Notes: generated by a model from the sequence alone, not told the origin. Shown: positions 43,534-53,038, counted from the first letter of the stretch. The stretch: DNA of 64,000 nucleotides from Bacteroidales bacterium (GCA_023229525.1 JALNZC010000006.1:62001-126000), one strand, 5' to 3'. Numbers and translations are program-made.

Positions 43534-45387
43534 ATGAAAAGAATTCTACTGGTTACTCTTATCCTTATCCTGGGAGTAGCTGTGATGGCTCAGCAAAAGC
43601 CGGTCACTATTACAAAGACAATGCAAAACAGGACAATGCCTTCGTTGAAGGTACTTGACAACGAGGCATCCCCTGCTCAACCTGGAAATACTGTTGTCAA
43701 TTCAAAAGCTGTACTGGATGATATCATTGGAGGTTCACGTTATGATATGCAAACCAATGCTTCTATACAGAACAACCGCGTGGCGCTATGGCCCGACGGC
43801 ACCGTTTCTGCTTCCTGGACCATGGCTTTCACCGATCCCAATTATGGTGACCGTGGAACCGGTTACAATTATAATAATGGTACGGCTTGGAATCCTGCCC
43901 CTACTACAAGAATTGAAACGATGAAATCGGGCTGGCCGTCAGTCCATCCTTGGAACGGTGGAGGAGAGATGATTATGGCCCATAATGTGACAACACACCT
44001 GGTCATGAACTCACGTCCGGTGAAAGGAACAGGATCATGGACTCAAAATGTAAGGCTTACTGCCCCAACCGGAGTGCCAGCCATCACGTGGCCCAGGACT
44101 GTTACCAGTGGTGCTAACCATCAGTACATTCATGTCCTTGTCCTCACAGAACCAACCGCCAATGGGGGTACTGTTTATCAGGGACTTGATGGCGCTCTGC
44201 TTTATTATCGTTCTCTTGATGGGGGAGCTACCTGGGATAAGCAAGGAGTTATTCTCCCCGGGTTGACCTCTGCCAATTATTTTGGTTTCGGCGGCGACGA
44301 CTATGCCTGGGCTGAGCCTCATGGTGATACCCTCGTTTTTATAAATGGAGGTAACTGGACAGATACATTTATAATGAAATCAACCGATAATGGCAATACC
44401 TGGACCAAGACGGTGATATTACCCAATTATTATAGCAAGAATTCCGGTACTACAGTTACTCCGTCATTTATTTGCGACGATGGTTCAAATGCGTGTGAAA
44501 TTGATAAAAACGGGGTGATCCATGTTGCTTTTGGAAGGATGAGAGCCACCAATGACGGAACCGGCCATAAATACTTTCCGGGTATGGATGGTATCGTTTA
44601 TTGGAATTCTACCATGCCCGTTCTCGATACTGCAGTTGTATCGGATATCAATGAGCTCATCAATCAAAACCTCTGTCTTGGTTACGTTGTTGATAATGGC
44701 AATCCCAATGACACAATTATTAATTTTCCAGCATATGGAGTAAGCCTTTCAAGTTTCCCCCAGATTACCATCGATGACTACAACAATATCTATTTCCTCT
44801 GGTCTTCGCTTACTGTTGGAAATCCTTCCCCGGATCAATACAACTATCGTCATATCTGGGCCCGTGCATGGTTCCATGATAAACCATCATGGAACGAAAT
44901 GACCGACCTGAATTCAAATTTTCTTTATTTATTTCAAGAATATGTGTATCCTTCCGTGGCCAATAGACTGAAAAATAATAAAATACAGATGATTAGCCAG
45001 ACATCATCACAACCCGGCGCCAACATCAAGGATACAACCATTCCCATCCATGATGTAAACATTGAATACAGGGAAGTTCCCGTTTCTACCTTCTTCCCGA
45101 CAGGGATTGAAAACAACACAGTAACCACCAAAAATCCGGTCAGCCAGAACTATCCGAATCCCGTTAAGGGAGCTACTTTTTTCAATCTCAATCTTGACAA
45201 AGCTGCCAATGTGACCATTGAAGTTTCCAATATCATGGGACAAAAGATCATGAGCCTCGATAAAGGCGTTATATATGCGGGTATCCATAAGATGACTATT
45301 GATGGAAGCGTGCTGTCATCAGGTATTTACTTCTATACGGTAAAAATCAATAACGATTCATATACCCATAAAATGATCGTTGAATAA
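43534..45387 (+). CDS. T9SS-exported Asp-box protein, paralogue 1
   Basis: The 617-residue product starts MKRILLVTLILILGVAVMAQ, a Sec signal peptide. Its middle forms a BNR/sialidase-like beta-propeller, with Asp-box motifs SLDGGATW and STDNGNTW and a repeated R-G-T-G-Y-N-Y motif. The last 75 residues are a type A T9SS sorting domain: SQNYPNPVKG, then VTIEVSNIMGQKI, then SGIYFYTVKINN, ending KMIVE. The protein is therefore exported and bound to the surface or released. The catalytic residues of sialidases are not evident, so it may be a binding protein. The upstream start at 43483 is rejected as it adds 17 polar residues before the signal peptide. Confidence 0.85.
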   Translation: MKRILLVTLILILGVAVMAQQKPVTITKTMQNRTMPSLKVLDNEASPAQPGNTVVNSKAVLDDIIGGSRYDMQTNASIQNNRVALWPDGTVSASWTMAFTDPNYGDRGTGYNYNNGTAWNPAPTTRIETMKSGWPSVHPWNGGGEMIMAHNVTTHLVMNSRPVKGTGSWTQNVRLTAPTGVPAITWPRTVTSGANHQYIHVLVLTEPTANGGTVYQGLDGALLYYRSLDGGATWDKQGVILPGLTSANYFGFGGDDYAWAEPHGDTLVFINGGNWTDTFIMKSTDNGNTWTKTVILPNYYSKNSGTTVTPSFICDDGSNACEIDKNGVIHVAFGRMRATNDGTGHKYFPGMDGIVYWNSTMPVLDTAVVSDINELINQNLCLGYVVDNGNPNDTIINFPAYGVSLSSFPQITIDDYNNIYFLWSSLTVGNPSPDQYNYRHIWARAWFHDKPSWNEMTDLNSNFLYLFQEYVYPSVANRLKNNKIQMISQTSSQPGANIKDTTIPIHDVNIEYREVPVSTFFPTGIENNTVTTKNPVSQNYPNPVKGATFFNLNLDKAANVTIEVSNIMGQKIMSLDKGVIYAGIHKMTIDGSVLSSGIYFYTVKINNDSYTHKMIVE

Positions 45388-45411
45388 CCTGTGCGATTTC
45401 TATAATAAAAG

Positions 45412-45441
45412 AGGCTGTTCTTCTGGAGCAGCCTTTTTTTT
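45412..45441 (+). terminator. Intrinsic terminator after paralogue 1
   Basis: AGGCTGTTC and GAGCAGCCT pair (one G-U) around a TTCTG loop, followed by eight T. It lies 25 bp after the stop. Confidence 0.88.
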
Positions 45442-45472
45442 ATCCGGAATAGCCAAATAGATTATTTTTATA

Positions 45473-45480
45473 TATATTTG
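45473..45480 (+). promoter_or_regulatory. -7 element for paralogue 2
   Basis: TATATTTG matches TAnnTTTG and is 49 bp upstream of the ATG at 45529. No clear -33 element. Confidence 0.35.
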
Positions 45481-45528
45481 TAAAACGGAAAATCATAAGG
45501 AATAATTATCAAACCAAAAACCAAAACC

Positions 45529-47379
45529 ATGAAAAAAAATCTACTTTTTATTGTTGCGCTTGCATTCTGTGTTATTACGATGGCACAGCATCCGCAAAAG
45601 TCCAAACCATGGATTGTGAAGTCGGTACCTGCTACCGAGATAGACAATCCGGTGGCAAATCCACTTCAGATCAGCAACCCTTCAGTGAATTCCAAAGCAG
45701 TTCTGGAGGATGATATTGGCGCAACACGGTATGATGTACAAACCAATGCTGCCATTGCAAACAGGATCGTGTTGTTCAACGATGGCACCATCGCAGGTAC
45801 CTGGACCAGGGGCACCACCGAAACTTCCTTTACAGAAAGGGGTACCGGTTATAATTATTTCAATGGTACAACCTGGGGACCCCAGCCAAGCGCCCGCATT
45901 GAAACCGTCAGGACCGGTTGGCCCACTATGGACGCCTGGAATACCGGCGGAGAAATTGTTGTGTCGCATCAAAGTGCAACTGCGCCACTTATTAAATGTA
46001 CCAGAACAACAAAAGGAGCGGGAGCATGGACCCAAGGGACTATTGCAAGACCCCCTGATTTTAATAAAGAAATGTTATGGCCAAGGTTGATCACCAACGG
46101 ACCAACCCATAATTATGTACATATGATCGCCCTTTCTGCACCCACCGGTAACGGCGGAGCTATCTATAAAGGGCTTGATGGCGCTCTCCTTTATTACCGT
46201 TCATTGAATGGTGGTACTACCTGGGATAAACAGGGCATCCAGTTGCCAGGGTTGGATTCTGCCAGCTATACCAGCTTTTCCGGAGATGAATATGCATGGG
46301 GCTCCCCCAAAGGCGATACCATTTATTTTGTTGCGGGTGGATCCTATACCGATATGTTTATCATGAAATCAACCGATAACGGGGAAAACTGGACCAAAAT
46401 CAATATCCTGAGCAATGGCCATAAAAAAATTCCGGCCAGCGTTACCTATCTCGCACCATGGGCATCATCAGATGGCGCTGTCGCCTGTGAAATGGATCAG
46501 CAGGGTATTATTCATGTTGCATCCGGTATCGGTGGCGGAAGTATGTCTGGTGGAACGAAGTATATTTCTCTATATCGCAACGGTTTGATATACTGGAATA
46601 CTACCATGTCCATGATACAAGACAGTCTCGACCTTGATACACTGAATGCACACGGTCAGTTGCTTGGGTATTACTTCGACGGTCCAAACCCCGGCGATAC
46701 CTTGAATACCATGACCAGCTACCGTGTGGGTTTGACCAGTTTCCCGCAAATGTCAATCGACGCCTACAATAACCTCTTTGTTATTTATGCCGGAATCACC
46801 TGGGAAAATCCCGATCCATCGGGTATCAATTACCACCATATCTTTGGCCGCGCCAAATACCATGATAAAGCAACGTGGTCAACCGAACCGATCGACTTCA
46901 ATGCCGGATTCCTGTATTATGGTCAGGAATATATTTTCGCATCCATGACAAAACGAATTACCAACGATAAGTTGCGGATCATTTACCAGACCGCGACTCA
47001 ACCCGGTACTGCTGTCGGGACTACCGGGGTAATTCCTTACCATGATTGTATTATACAATATCGTGAATTAACAGGTAATTCTTTTTGGCCGGTCGGTATT
47101 AGCGACAATTCCTTGTTAAAGAAAAACCAGGTCAGCCAGAATTATCCCAATCCGGTCAAAGGTTTAACCTACTTTAATGTTAACCTTGACCAAGCTTCTA
47201 ACGTTATGGTGGAAATATCCAATATCATGGGACAAAAAGTCCTGAACTTTGACAAGGGTGTTGTCAATGCCGGTATGCATCAGATGGTCTTCGACGGCAG
47301 CCAACTAATTCCGGGAATTTATTTTTATACCGTCAGGATCAGGGGCGAAGCCTTTACCCATAAAATGATCGTTGAATAA
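45529..47379 (+). CDS. T9SS-exported Asp-box protein, paralogue 2
   Basis: The 616-residue protein has the same plan as the gene just upstream: a signal peptide ending near TMAQH, the NSKAVLEDDIGATRYDVQTN opening, Asp-boxes SLNGGTTW and STDNGENW, and a T9SS sorting domain (SQNYPNPVKGLTYFNVNLDQ, then IMGQKV, then IPGIYFYTVRI). Conservation with paralogue 1 is high along the whole length, so this is a tandem duplicate. A region downstream (47396-47562) is related to one upstream of paralogue 3. Function unknown beyond secretion and a beta-propeller fold. Confidence 0.85.
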   Translation: MKKNLLFIVALAFCVITMAQHPQKSKPWIVKSVPATEIDNPVANPLQISNPSVNSKAVLEDDIGATRYDVQTNAAIANRIVLFNDGTIAGTWTRGTTETSFTERGTGYNYFNGTTWGPQPSARIETVRTGWPTMDAWNTGGEIVVSHQSATAPLIKCTRTTKGAGAWTQGTIARPPDFNKEMLWPRLITNGPTHNYVHMIALSAPTGNGGAIYKGLDGALLYYRSLNGGTTWDKQGIQLPGLDSASYTSFSGDEYAWGSPKGDTIYFVAGGSYTDMFIMKSTDNGENWTKINILSNGHKKIPASVTYLAPWASSDGAVACEMDQQGIIHVASGIGGGSMSGGTKYISLYRNGLIYWNTTMSMIQDSLDLDTLNAHGQLLGYYFDGPNPGDTLNTMTSYRVGLTSFPQMSIDAYNNLFVIYAGITWENPDPSGINYHHIFGRAKYHDKATWSTEPIDFNAGFLYYGQEYIFASMTKRITNDKLRIIYQTATQPGTAVGTTGVIPYHDCIIQYRELTGNSFWPVGISDNSLLKKNQVSQNYPNPVKGLTYFNVNLDQASNVMVEISNIMGQKVLNFDKGVVNAGMHQMVFDGSQLIPGIYFYTVRIRGEAFTHKMIVE

Positions 47380-47395
47380 TAATATAGACTATAAT

Positions 47396-47562
47396 CACCT
47401 CAACCTCCCGCTCCTTCTCCCTGAGAAGAAGGGGTGGAGGGGTTGAAGTCCTTAGGGTAAATTCCCCTTCCTTCCGGGGTGTAATCCGGGTCCAGGATTT
47501 GTTTTGGGGTTTATACCAAGGATTTTATAAAAGGCTGTTCCTCCAGGGACAGCCTTTTTTGT
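47396..47562 (+). repeat. Direct repeat copy A (partner at 60572-60733)
   Basis: About 165 bp aligns base by base with 60572-60733 in the same orientation, with frequent substitutions. It contains an imperfect palindrome (CCTTCTCCCTGAGAAGAAGG), a TTCC/GGGG-rich segment, ATTTG followed by TTTATACCA and a terminator hairpin. Confidence 0.85.
47531..47562 (+). terminator. Terminator hairpin in repeat copy A
   Basis: AAGGCTGTTCC pairs with GGGACAGCCTT around TCCA, followed by six T. It probably ends transcription from paralogue 2, 150 bp beyond its stop. Confidence 0.8.
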
Positions 47563-47820
47563 ATGTCGGGCATAAAACAAGAGAGTTATTCCATAAAAAA
47601 ATGACGGAACCCGAAGGGCTTCAGACCTTGCCATCACCAGTGTGAGGGTTGGTGGACTTGCCCGCTTATCTTTGCTTTTCTTTTTTGGGTGGTTTTTCCT
47701 AGGAAACGGACGGCACCCGGAGACATTGCGTATAGTGTTCGATAGCTAAGCACCGTGCTGGTTTTTGAGGCATGGCGTTTAGCGTAACTTATGCGATAGT
47801 GGCTCTCAAACAAATGGACT
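47563..47820. other. Left edge of the accessory region, no gene recognised
   Basis: This stretch has no supported gene. A 66-codon frame on the minus strand (47634-47834) overlaps the end of the ORF6N gene and has no recognisable family features. It may be the remnant of a mobile element. Confidence 0.4.
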
Positions 47821-48372
47821 TTACGTTTCATCATCGCGTTTAAAACCGATCCGCCCGCGATTGGACAGATCTTCCTGCTGCTGTTTGGCTTGTTCCAACT
47901 GCTTTAGATATTCGAAGATCAAAAGGATTTGCTGATCCTGTTCAATGTCTTTTTTCTGTAGCTGATCAAGCTTCCGAAGTATCTCTGTATGGGTTTCCAG
48001 CAACTGACGCATCCTGGTAAATACCCGAACAATCTGAATGTTGACCATGATGGCACGATCACTGTGCAATACGCTGGAAAGCATAGCCACGCCTTGTTCT
48101 GTAAAAGCATACGGTAACTTACGTGTTCCACCCCAACTTGATATTCCAGATTGGAATATCAAGTCATCGAACTCTTTCTTTGTTAACTGGAACATAAAAT
48201 CATCAGGAAAACGCCTAATATTCCGTTGAACAGCTTTATTAAGATTTCCGGTGCTTACACCGTACAAAACAGCTAAATCAGCGTCCAGCATCATTTTCTG
48301 AGCCCGGATCAGATAGATCTTACTCATTACAACCTCGTCGGGGATGACTATTAGGCTTTTATCCTGTGGCAT
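47821..48372 (-). CDS. ORF6N-domain protein
   Basis: The 183-residue protein has an ORF6N domain at the N-terminus: a VMSKIYLIRAQKMMLDADLAVLYGVSTGNLNKAVQRN-type sequence running into RRFPDDFMFQLTKKEFD and KLPYAFTEQGVAMLSSVLHS. A Gln-rich coiled coil fills the C-terminal half (residues 115-165). ORF6N proteins are DNA-binding proteins of phages and mobile elements, often paired with KilA-N. Two strong palindromes lie directly upstream (48423-48478) and might be its binding sites. It follows a truncated recombinase gene, consistent with a decayed mobile element. Confidence 0.88.
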   Translation of the reverse strand: MPQDKSLIVIPDEVVMSKIYLIRAQKMMLDADLAVLYGVSTGNLNKAVQRNIRRFPDDFMFQLTKKEFDDLIFQSGISSWGGTRKLPYAFTEQGVAMLSSVLHSDRAIMVNIQIVRVFTRMRQLLETHTEILRKLDQLQKKDIEQDQQILLIFEYLKQLEQAKQQQEDLSNRGRIGFKRDDET

Positions 48373-48422
48373 TATCGGTGTGTATTATCGTTTAACTTGA
48401 TGTCGTAAAACTAATCATTTCC

Positions 48423-48478
48423 AGGTATCGCAAAATTCGATACCTTCTTATTGGAGGACGCAATTTGCGACCTCCAAT
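48423..48478. repeat. Two adjacent palindromes upstream of the ORF6N gene
   Basis: AGGTATCG and CGATACCT (48423-48445) form a perfect 8-bp inverted repeat with a 7-bp spacer. Next to it, 48450-48478 is a 29-bp near-perfect palindrome: ATTGGAGG, then CGCAA, mirrored as TTGCG and CCTCCAAT with one A-A mismatch per arm. They lie between the ORF6N start and the recombinase-remnant stop. Confidence 0.85.
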
Positions 48479-48479
48479 G

Positions 48480-48812
48480 TTATCCCAGCGGGTGGTATTT
48501 ATCCAGCTTGGCTTGCAGGCCTTCGAGGTTATCCAGCCGGTAACGCTCCGTGGAACTCACCCAGCGGTGACCGGCCATGTATTGCACCTGCCGCAGGTTG
48601 TAGCTTTTCAGCCAGTGGACGATCACGCTTTGACGGATCTGTCCTGCGCTCTTAATTTCCGGATTTAGCTTCCGGATAAAGCAAAACAGGTGATGCAAAC
48701 TGTTTTTAAGATCACCGCTGCCGTTCACGCTGATAAACAAGCGGTCGGTTTCTTTTACGCGGGTTTTACTGGTTGTCCGCCCGTAAGGCTTGGGCATATC
48801 GGTATCATTCAA
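48480..48812 (-). pseudogene. Truncated tyrosine recombinase (C-terminal third only)
   Basis: The 110-codon frame matches the C-terminus of XerC/XerD-like tyrosine recombinases of Bacteroidota: the second arginine box (QIRQSVIVHWL), the YMAGHRWVSSTERY motif with catalytic His and Tyr nucleophile, and a NLEGLQAKLDKYHP ending. The N-terminal DNA-binding domain and first catalytic arginine are missing, and the upstream sequence has no continuation. It is therefore a fragment of an integrase and unlikely to be active. It marks the accessory region as a site of past integration. Confidence 0.8.
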
Positions 48813-48890
48813 CAGGGCAGCCGTTCAGATTCCATCCACAGAAGATAAATCCAGTGTCTATCGAGGATGTATCAATTCCCAAAGTGATCT

Positions 48891-49526
48891 CTATTCCTTT
48901 GAAAATGGGATCAGTTTCCGTTGAAACAGTATCCGGATGAGATCTATGTTGGTTCGGGCGCGGATTTTCTTTCGAATGGTCCGAAGGGTTTTCTCCACAG
49001 AAGAAGACGATTTGTGCGTTTTTTCAGCCATCTCTTTAATGGTCATTCCGAAAGCCAGGTCTTTTCCCATTTCCAGCTCTTTACAGGATAAAGACGCAGT
49101 TTCTCCCGGCCGGAAATTCGGGTCAAGCATGTCTTTCACATCCGGAGGCAATAAAATTGCACCTTTAGATACCTGAAGGATGGTGGTGACGATATCTTCG
49201 TTATCGGTACATTTGACCAGATATGCGCTGGCCCCTAAAGCAAACATATTATGCTTATACCATGTTGAATCTTCTGCCGAAAAGATGACAACAGGAATAT
49301 GGGGATAATTATTTCGTAATAGTTTCAGGTTTGAAGCAGGATTATCTATACCTATAAACAGGTCAAGGAGAATCACGTGAACATCCAGACAGGGCAGTTT
49401 TATTAATGCACCGGCCATGTTCAGCGAGGATCCGACCAAACGGGCACGATCTTCCGGCTCTGATAACATGAACGCCACCCCCTCTATTACTGCCGGGTGA
49501 TCGTCGATTATAAAAACATTAACCAT
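48891..49526 (-). CDS. NarL/LuxR-family response regulator
   Basis: From the ATG at 49526 the 211-residue protein starts MVNVFIIDDHPAVIEG, a receiver domain with the phospho-acceptor Asp in VILLDLFIG, the conserved Ser of IFSAED and the Lys of LVKCTD. The C-terminal LuxR-type HTH (residues 145-205) has MTIKEMAEKTHKSSSSVEKTLRTI. No histidine kinase is adjacent, so it is an orphan or partners with a distant kinase. A promoter at 49549-49579 fixes the start and excludes the longer frame from 49574. It sits next to the RHS operon, but the link is only positional. Confidence 0.88.
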   Translation of the reverse strand: MVNVFIIDDHPAVIEGVAFMLSEPEDRARLVGSSLNMAGALIKLPCLDVHVILLDLFIGIDNPASNLKLLRNNYPHIPVVIFSAEDSTWYKHNMFALGASAYLVKCTDNEDIVTTILQVSKGAILLPPDVKDMLDPNFRPGETASLSCKELEMGKDLAFGMTIKEMAEKTHKSSSSVEKTLRTIRKKIRARTNIDLIRILFQRKLIPFSKE

Positions 49527-49548
49527 AAAAGAAAAGATTACAAAAACC

Positions 49549-49579
49549 CAAATGTAATGAACTTGCTGGAACAAAACAA
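49549..49579 (-). promoter_or_regulatory. Promoter of the LuxR-type regulator
   Basis: On the minus strand TTG (49577-49579), a 20-bp spacer and TACATTTG (49549-49556) match the Bacteroidota consensus. The TSS would fall near 49542, upstream of the ATG at 49526. Confidence 0.55.
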
Positions 49580-49587
49580 GTCAGATC

Positions 49588-52500
49588 TCATTTTTTTGTT
49601 TGGGTTGAATAATGGTAGTCGTACGTTTTAATGATATTGAAGTCGGAATCCCTCACCACTGATAAACGGTTGAATGCGTCATATTCATAATATGTGGCGA
49701 TTCCTGCAGGATCGGTAGAGGATGTAATACCTACCAACGGTTTGTAGGTATAGGTAGTAACCAACGCATTTGCGAGTCCGGGGTTAGATCTGAGCGTATT
49801 ATTTAAACCCCTCCAAATTAATTTTGGTTCTTCGGCTGTCATGTCACCAAGAACTTCGTCAAGATAATATTCCAACAGAGATAGACTGACAGCGCTTGTC
49901 AAATCATCAACGGTTGCATTCTCTGCCTTTATTACCGGATAGGTTTTACTGTAACCCCAGATATAGGAAATATGGGTATCGTTTTCTTTATGGGCCTCCA
50001 GAAGGTTCCCTTTCGTATCATATTTATCATAGTTGATTGAGGGAGCATATCGTGAATCGTAAACTAAATTGTTTTGGTTATCCAAATGTATTTGCTGGCA
50101 ATTGGCAATCGGGATATCGGTGTTTAACGAAAGTTCAATTTTAGGTTTATAGATATTCCCAAATGCACCAGAAAATGTGCTGTACTCAAAAATTTTTCCT
50201 CCGATAGCTTTATTATCAGCCAATTTCTGAGTTTCAAGCGGGAGGGAAATCATGTGGTTTCGTTGCATGTTAAAGATAACGCGGGTTTTTCCCGGTAGAT
50301 TAATCCCACTTAAACATGTATCATATTCTGACCCGCATGCAGAAGTATCATTATCATAATTCTCCGAACAATGTAGCCGGCACTGAGGTCTTTCTTCAAT
50401 GGGAAGCGTTTCACATCCCTGGAAACAATTTTGACGTGTTAACAATGCATCGCGCTTGCAAAGTAAATATGCAGAGTTGCAACTCGAAGTAAAAGGAGAA
50501 AAATCGATATCAGCAATATATTTATATTTTTCTGACAAAACGGTTCCATCGCTCGATAATTCCGTCTTCGAGGTTATTTGATGGTGTACCAGTGAGTTAA
50601 ACTCCTTGTTAATTGTTTTTTCAAGGACTCTGTTACCGTCATAGGTTTTTTCTTTTGTACAAGTCAATTCAATCCATGGGGAAATTGAATATCCATAAGA
50701 TGTTTTGCATTCCTCAACACACTCTATCTGATTATTAGGATATGAGTTCACAATGGAATAAACGATGACAGACTCAAATTGAGGTATTTTTTTATACTTT
50801 TTTATTTCGTAATCAAAAGTCGTTTTCTTAATGGTATCCTCTTCCTGATTAAAAATCGTTTTACATTTCAATAATCCTCTTTTCCAGTTGTAATTTGGGT
50901 TATATGGTCTGAAAAAACAATCATAATCGTTAAAAAAAACATGATTAAATATTCTTGGCCGAACATAGATATATTCGTTATTATTTTGACTCCAGTCCTC
51001 GTGAACTACTCCAAATGTGGCAGGTTGCAGGTATTGGTAGTCAGTATATCCGTTCCCTGTGATAATCTCTTTTACTTGTGAATAAGTTACATACCCGCCT
51101 TTACAAAGGGCATTTTTACTGTCCCACAAACTTCTAGTCAACACTGTTTCGCCCGCCCATGTGCGACAACTGAATTGGGGTAAATCTAAAATTCTACCGC
51201 TATTGCAGTAATCATATGTTTTTACAATATTGCCGCTGCTAAAGGAGTTATCCGGTGAGAGAATCTGTTCTTTTAAACGAGGACCGCCACCCATAAGACT
51301 CTGACCCATAACAAAGAATTCATGTGACTCATATACATATTTTATACCACCACCGGTTGGGAATTTTATTTGCTCAAGAATTGACGCTTTGCAGTAAAAA
51401 GAATCAACATTTCTGTTTGCTCCAGGATGAACAATTACTTCACCAACATATGAACTACGCGGATAAAATGAAAATCTTGAAGTATAATAGGTATTACTAT
51501 CTACATACTCACCAGGATATTCATACATTAATGGGATAAGACTAGTCTCGCCACTGTGATTATAAAATCCCCAGAAATCTCTTTCAGCAGATGCTCTGTG
51601 AGGCAGTGGCAGTGGATTATATGTAAAAACATAAGGCGGAGAATAAATGGTGCCTCCGATAATACTATAAAACTCAGTAATTTTATCCAGCCTGAGTCGT
51701 TTCGAAAATCTTGCGGCTACATCTGAGTAGCCTGAACCCCATTGTGGAGGGGTGCTCTGAAAATATGAGTATGTAAACTCAACTCCTTTTATAAGTTGAG
51801 TTTGGGCTTTATATATCAAAATCTTATTTAATGGATAATTATTAATTGCGCTTGTTGGTTGTTCTACATCTAATCTTGGCTGGAAGGAAGCGAATTCGAT
51901 ATGGCCCCCGGTCCATGTAATTCCTGATATTAGCTTTGCCTTAATATAAGTTGCAGTAGCGGTTTTAATTTTTGCTGGTAGGAAATAATTTGGGATTTGT
52001 TCCCTGTCTTCGGTATTACTTCTGATTAATTGATCTTCATCACGATATGAAAATGTAATTTCTTCCGTAGTTCCCGGGGTTGTAATTTTGCTCAAATGCC
52101 AGGTGGAAGTATATGGCGCATGCTGCGTATTGTTCCCTTCCGGTGGTATTCCTGCACCGCTTGGATCAACGGGAACAGATAAAAACAAAGTAGATGGTTC
52201 GGGAGGAACTTCATCGTCATGCCATCCCCTGGAAGCAATTATTGTCTTTTCTAAAATGTCGAAAGTGTATTTTACTCCTTCCGGAGTTAAAACAATAAAG
52301 TTAGTGATCTCACCATTTACTGAACTTCTGGAAAACGTTATTTTTATATCGTTTTCCGGGATCAATCGGATTTCTCCGGTTTCATCGAATAAAAATTCAC
52401 CGGAATAAGACCCGAATTGATATTGAAAAATATCAGGAATTCCATCCAATAATCCCTTTGCAAGATATAAAGAATAATTTAGTGCATTACTTAGCGTTAT

Positions 52501-52971
52501 TCCACAGTCAAGATAACCTGCTCCCTGAATATGTTGATAGTAGGAACAAGCGTTAAACATCCCAATATCCGGGGCAAGATATAAATCATCGGGAAGCCCT
52601 CTAACAGTGCGTGAAATAAAGCCTCCTGCATTTAATGACCACCCGAGGCCAACCCATGATGCTATTTTATCAACACAGTTACCAGAGGCATGATAACTTA
52701 ATGTTATCGGTATGGAGATATTTTGTGTGGAAATCTCATATATAGGAACACTGATTTTAGGTAAGCCGGTAAAAAAATCAACTGGGTGATCCAGATACTC
52801 TCCTAATGCAGATACTGAAGGAGATGGAGGAATAACATCAGGATAAACATTTCCAAGATTAATTGGAGGGTCTTGAGCCTTTAATGATAATGAATTAAAC
52901 AACGAAAATGAGAGCAAAAGAATAACCAAGCTCTTTGCAACACTAATTTGAAATATTTCAGATAATCTCAT
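49588..52971 (-). CDS. RHS/YD-repeat-like giant secreted protein (RHS-A)
   Basis: The 1127-residue protein has a signal peptide (cleavage after LSLKAQ, about residue 33) and a domain that opens YLDHPVDFFTGLPKISVPIYE, ISIPITLSYHASG and ASWVGLGWSLNAGG. This is the N-terminal part seen in SpvB/TcB-like and Bacteroidota RHS proteins. YD-type repeats near the end (YYEYDAFNRLSVVRD) are followed by an abrupt C-terminus without toxin tip. Residues 831-886 hold eight cysteines in mirror spacing. It is the last gene of the RHS operon; it may supply half of a protein shell for the second RHS protein. The ATG at 52971 is used rather than 53001. Confidence 0.82.
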   Translation of the reverse strand: MRLSEIFQISVAKSLVILLLSFSLFNSLSLKAQDPPINLGNVYPDVIPPSPSVSALGEYLDHPVDFFTGLPKISVPIYEISTQNISIPITLSYHASGNCVDKIASWVGLGWSLNAGGFISRTVRGLPDDLYLAPDIGMFNACSYYQHIQGAGYLDCGITLSNALNYSLYLAKGLLDGIPDIFQYQFGSYSGEFLFDETGEIRLIPENDIKITFSRSSVNGEITNFIVLTPEGVKYTFDILEKTIIASRGWHDDEVPPEPSTLFLSVPVDPSGAGIPPEGNNTQHAPYTSTWHLSKITTPGTTEEITFSYRDEDQLIRSNTEDREQIPNYFLPAKIKTATATYIKAKLISGITWTGGHIEFASFQPRLDVEQPTSAINNYPLNKILIYKAQTQLIKGVEFTYSYFQSTPPQWGSGYSDVAARFSKRLRLDKITEFYSIIGGTIYSPPYVFTYNPLPLPHRASAERDFWGFYNHSGETSLIPLMYEYPGEYVDSNTYYTSRFSFYPRSSYVGEVIVHPGANRNVDSFYCKASILEQIKFPTGGGIKYVYESHEFFVMGQSLMGGGPRLKEQILSPDNSFSSGNIVKTYDYCNSGRILDLPQFSCRTWAGETVLTRSLWDSKNALCKGGYVTYSQVKEIITGNGYTDYQYLQPATFGVVHEDWSQNNNEYIYVRPRIFNHVFFNDYDCFFRPYNPNYNWKRGLLKCKTIFNQEEDTIKKTTFDYEIKKYKKIPQFESVIVYSIVNSYPNNQIECVEECKTSYGYSISPWIELTCTKEKTYDGNRVLEKTINKEFNSLVHHQITSKTELSSDGTVLSEKYKYIADIDFSPFTSSCNSAYLLCKRDALLTRQNCFQGCETLPIEERPQCRLHCSENYDNDTSACGSEYDTCLSGINLPGKTRVIFNMQRNHMISLPLETQKLADNKAIGGKIFEYSTFSGAFGNIYKPKIELSLNTDIPIANCQQIHLDNQNNLVYDSRYAPSINYDKYDTKGNLLEAHKENDTHISYIWGYSKTYPVIKAENATVDDLTSAVSLSLLEYYLDEVLGDMTAEEPKLIWRGLNNTLRSNPGLANALVTTYTYKPLVGITSSTDPAGIATYYEYDAFNRLSVVRDSDFNIIKTYDYHYSTQTKK

Positions 52972-53038
52972 GTATTCAAAATTAAAATATAGTTTGAACA
53001 AGCCAATTAAGAAACTCCAGTTTCTTTGGCTTTTATTG

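Noticed and set aside
47634..47834. 66-codon minus-strand frame next to the ORF6N gene
   Set aside because: It overlaps the end of the ORF6N gene, has no recognisable features and looks like chance.
49527..49574. Longer start for the LuxR-type regulator
   Set aside because: The receiver domain begins at the ATG at 49526, and the promoter -7 box overlaps the longer version.
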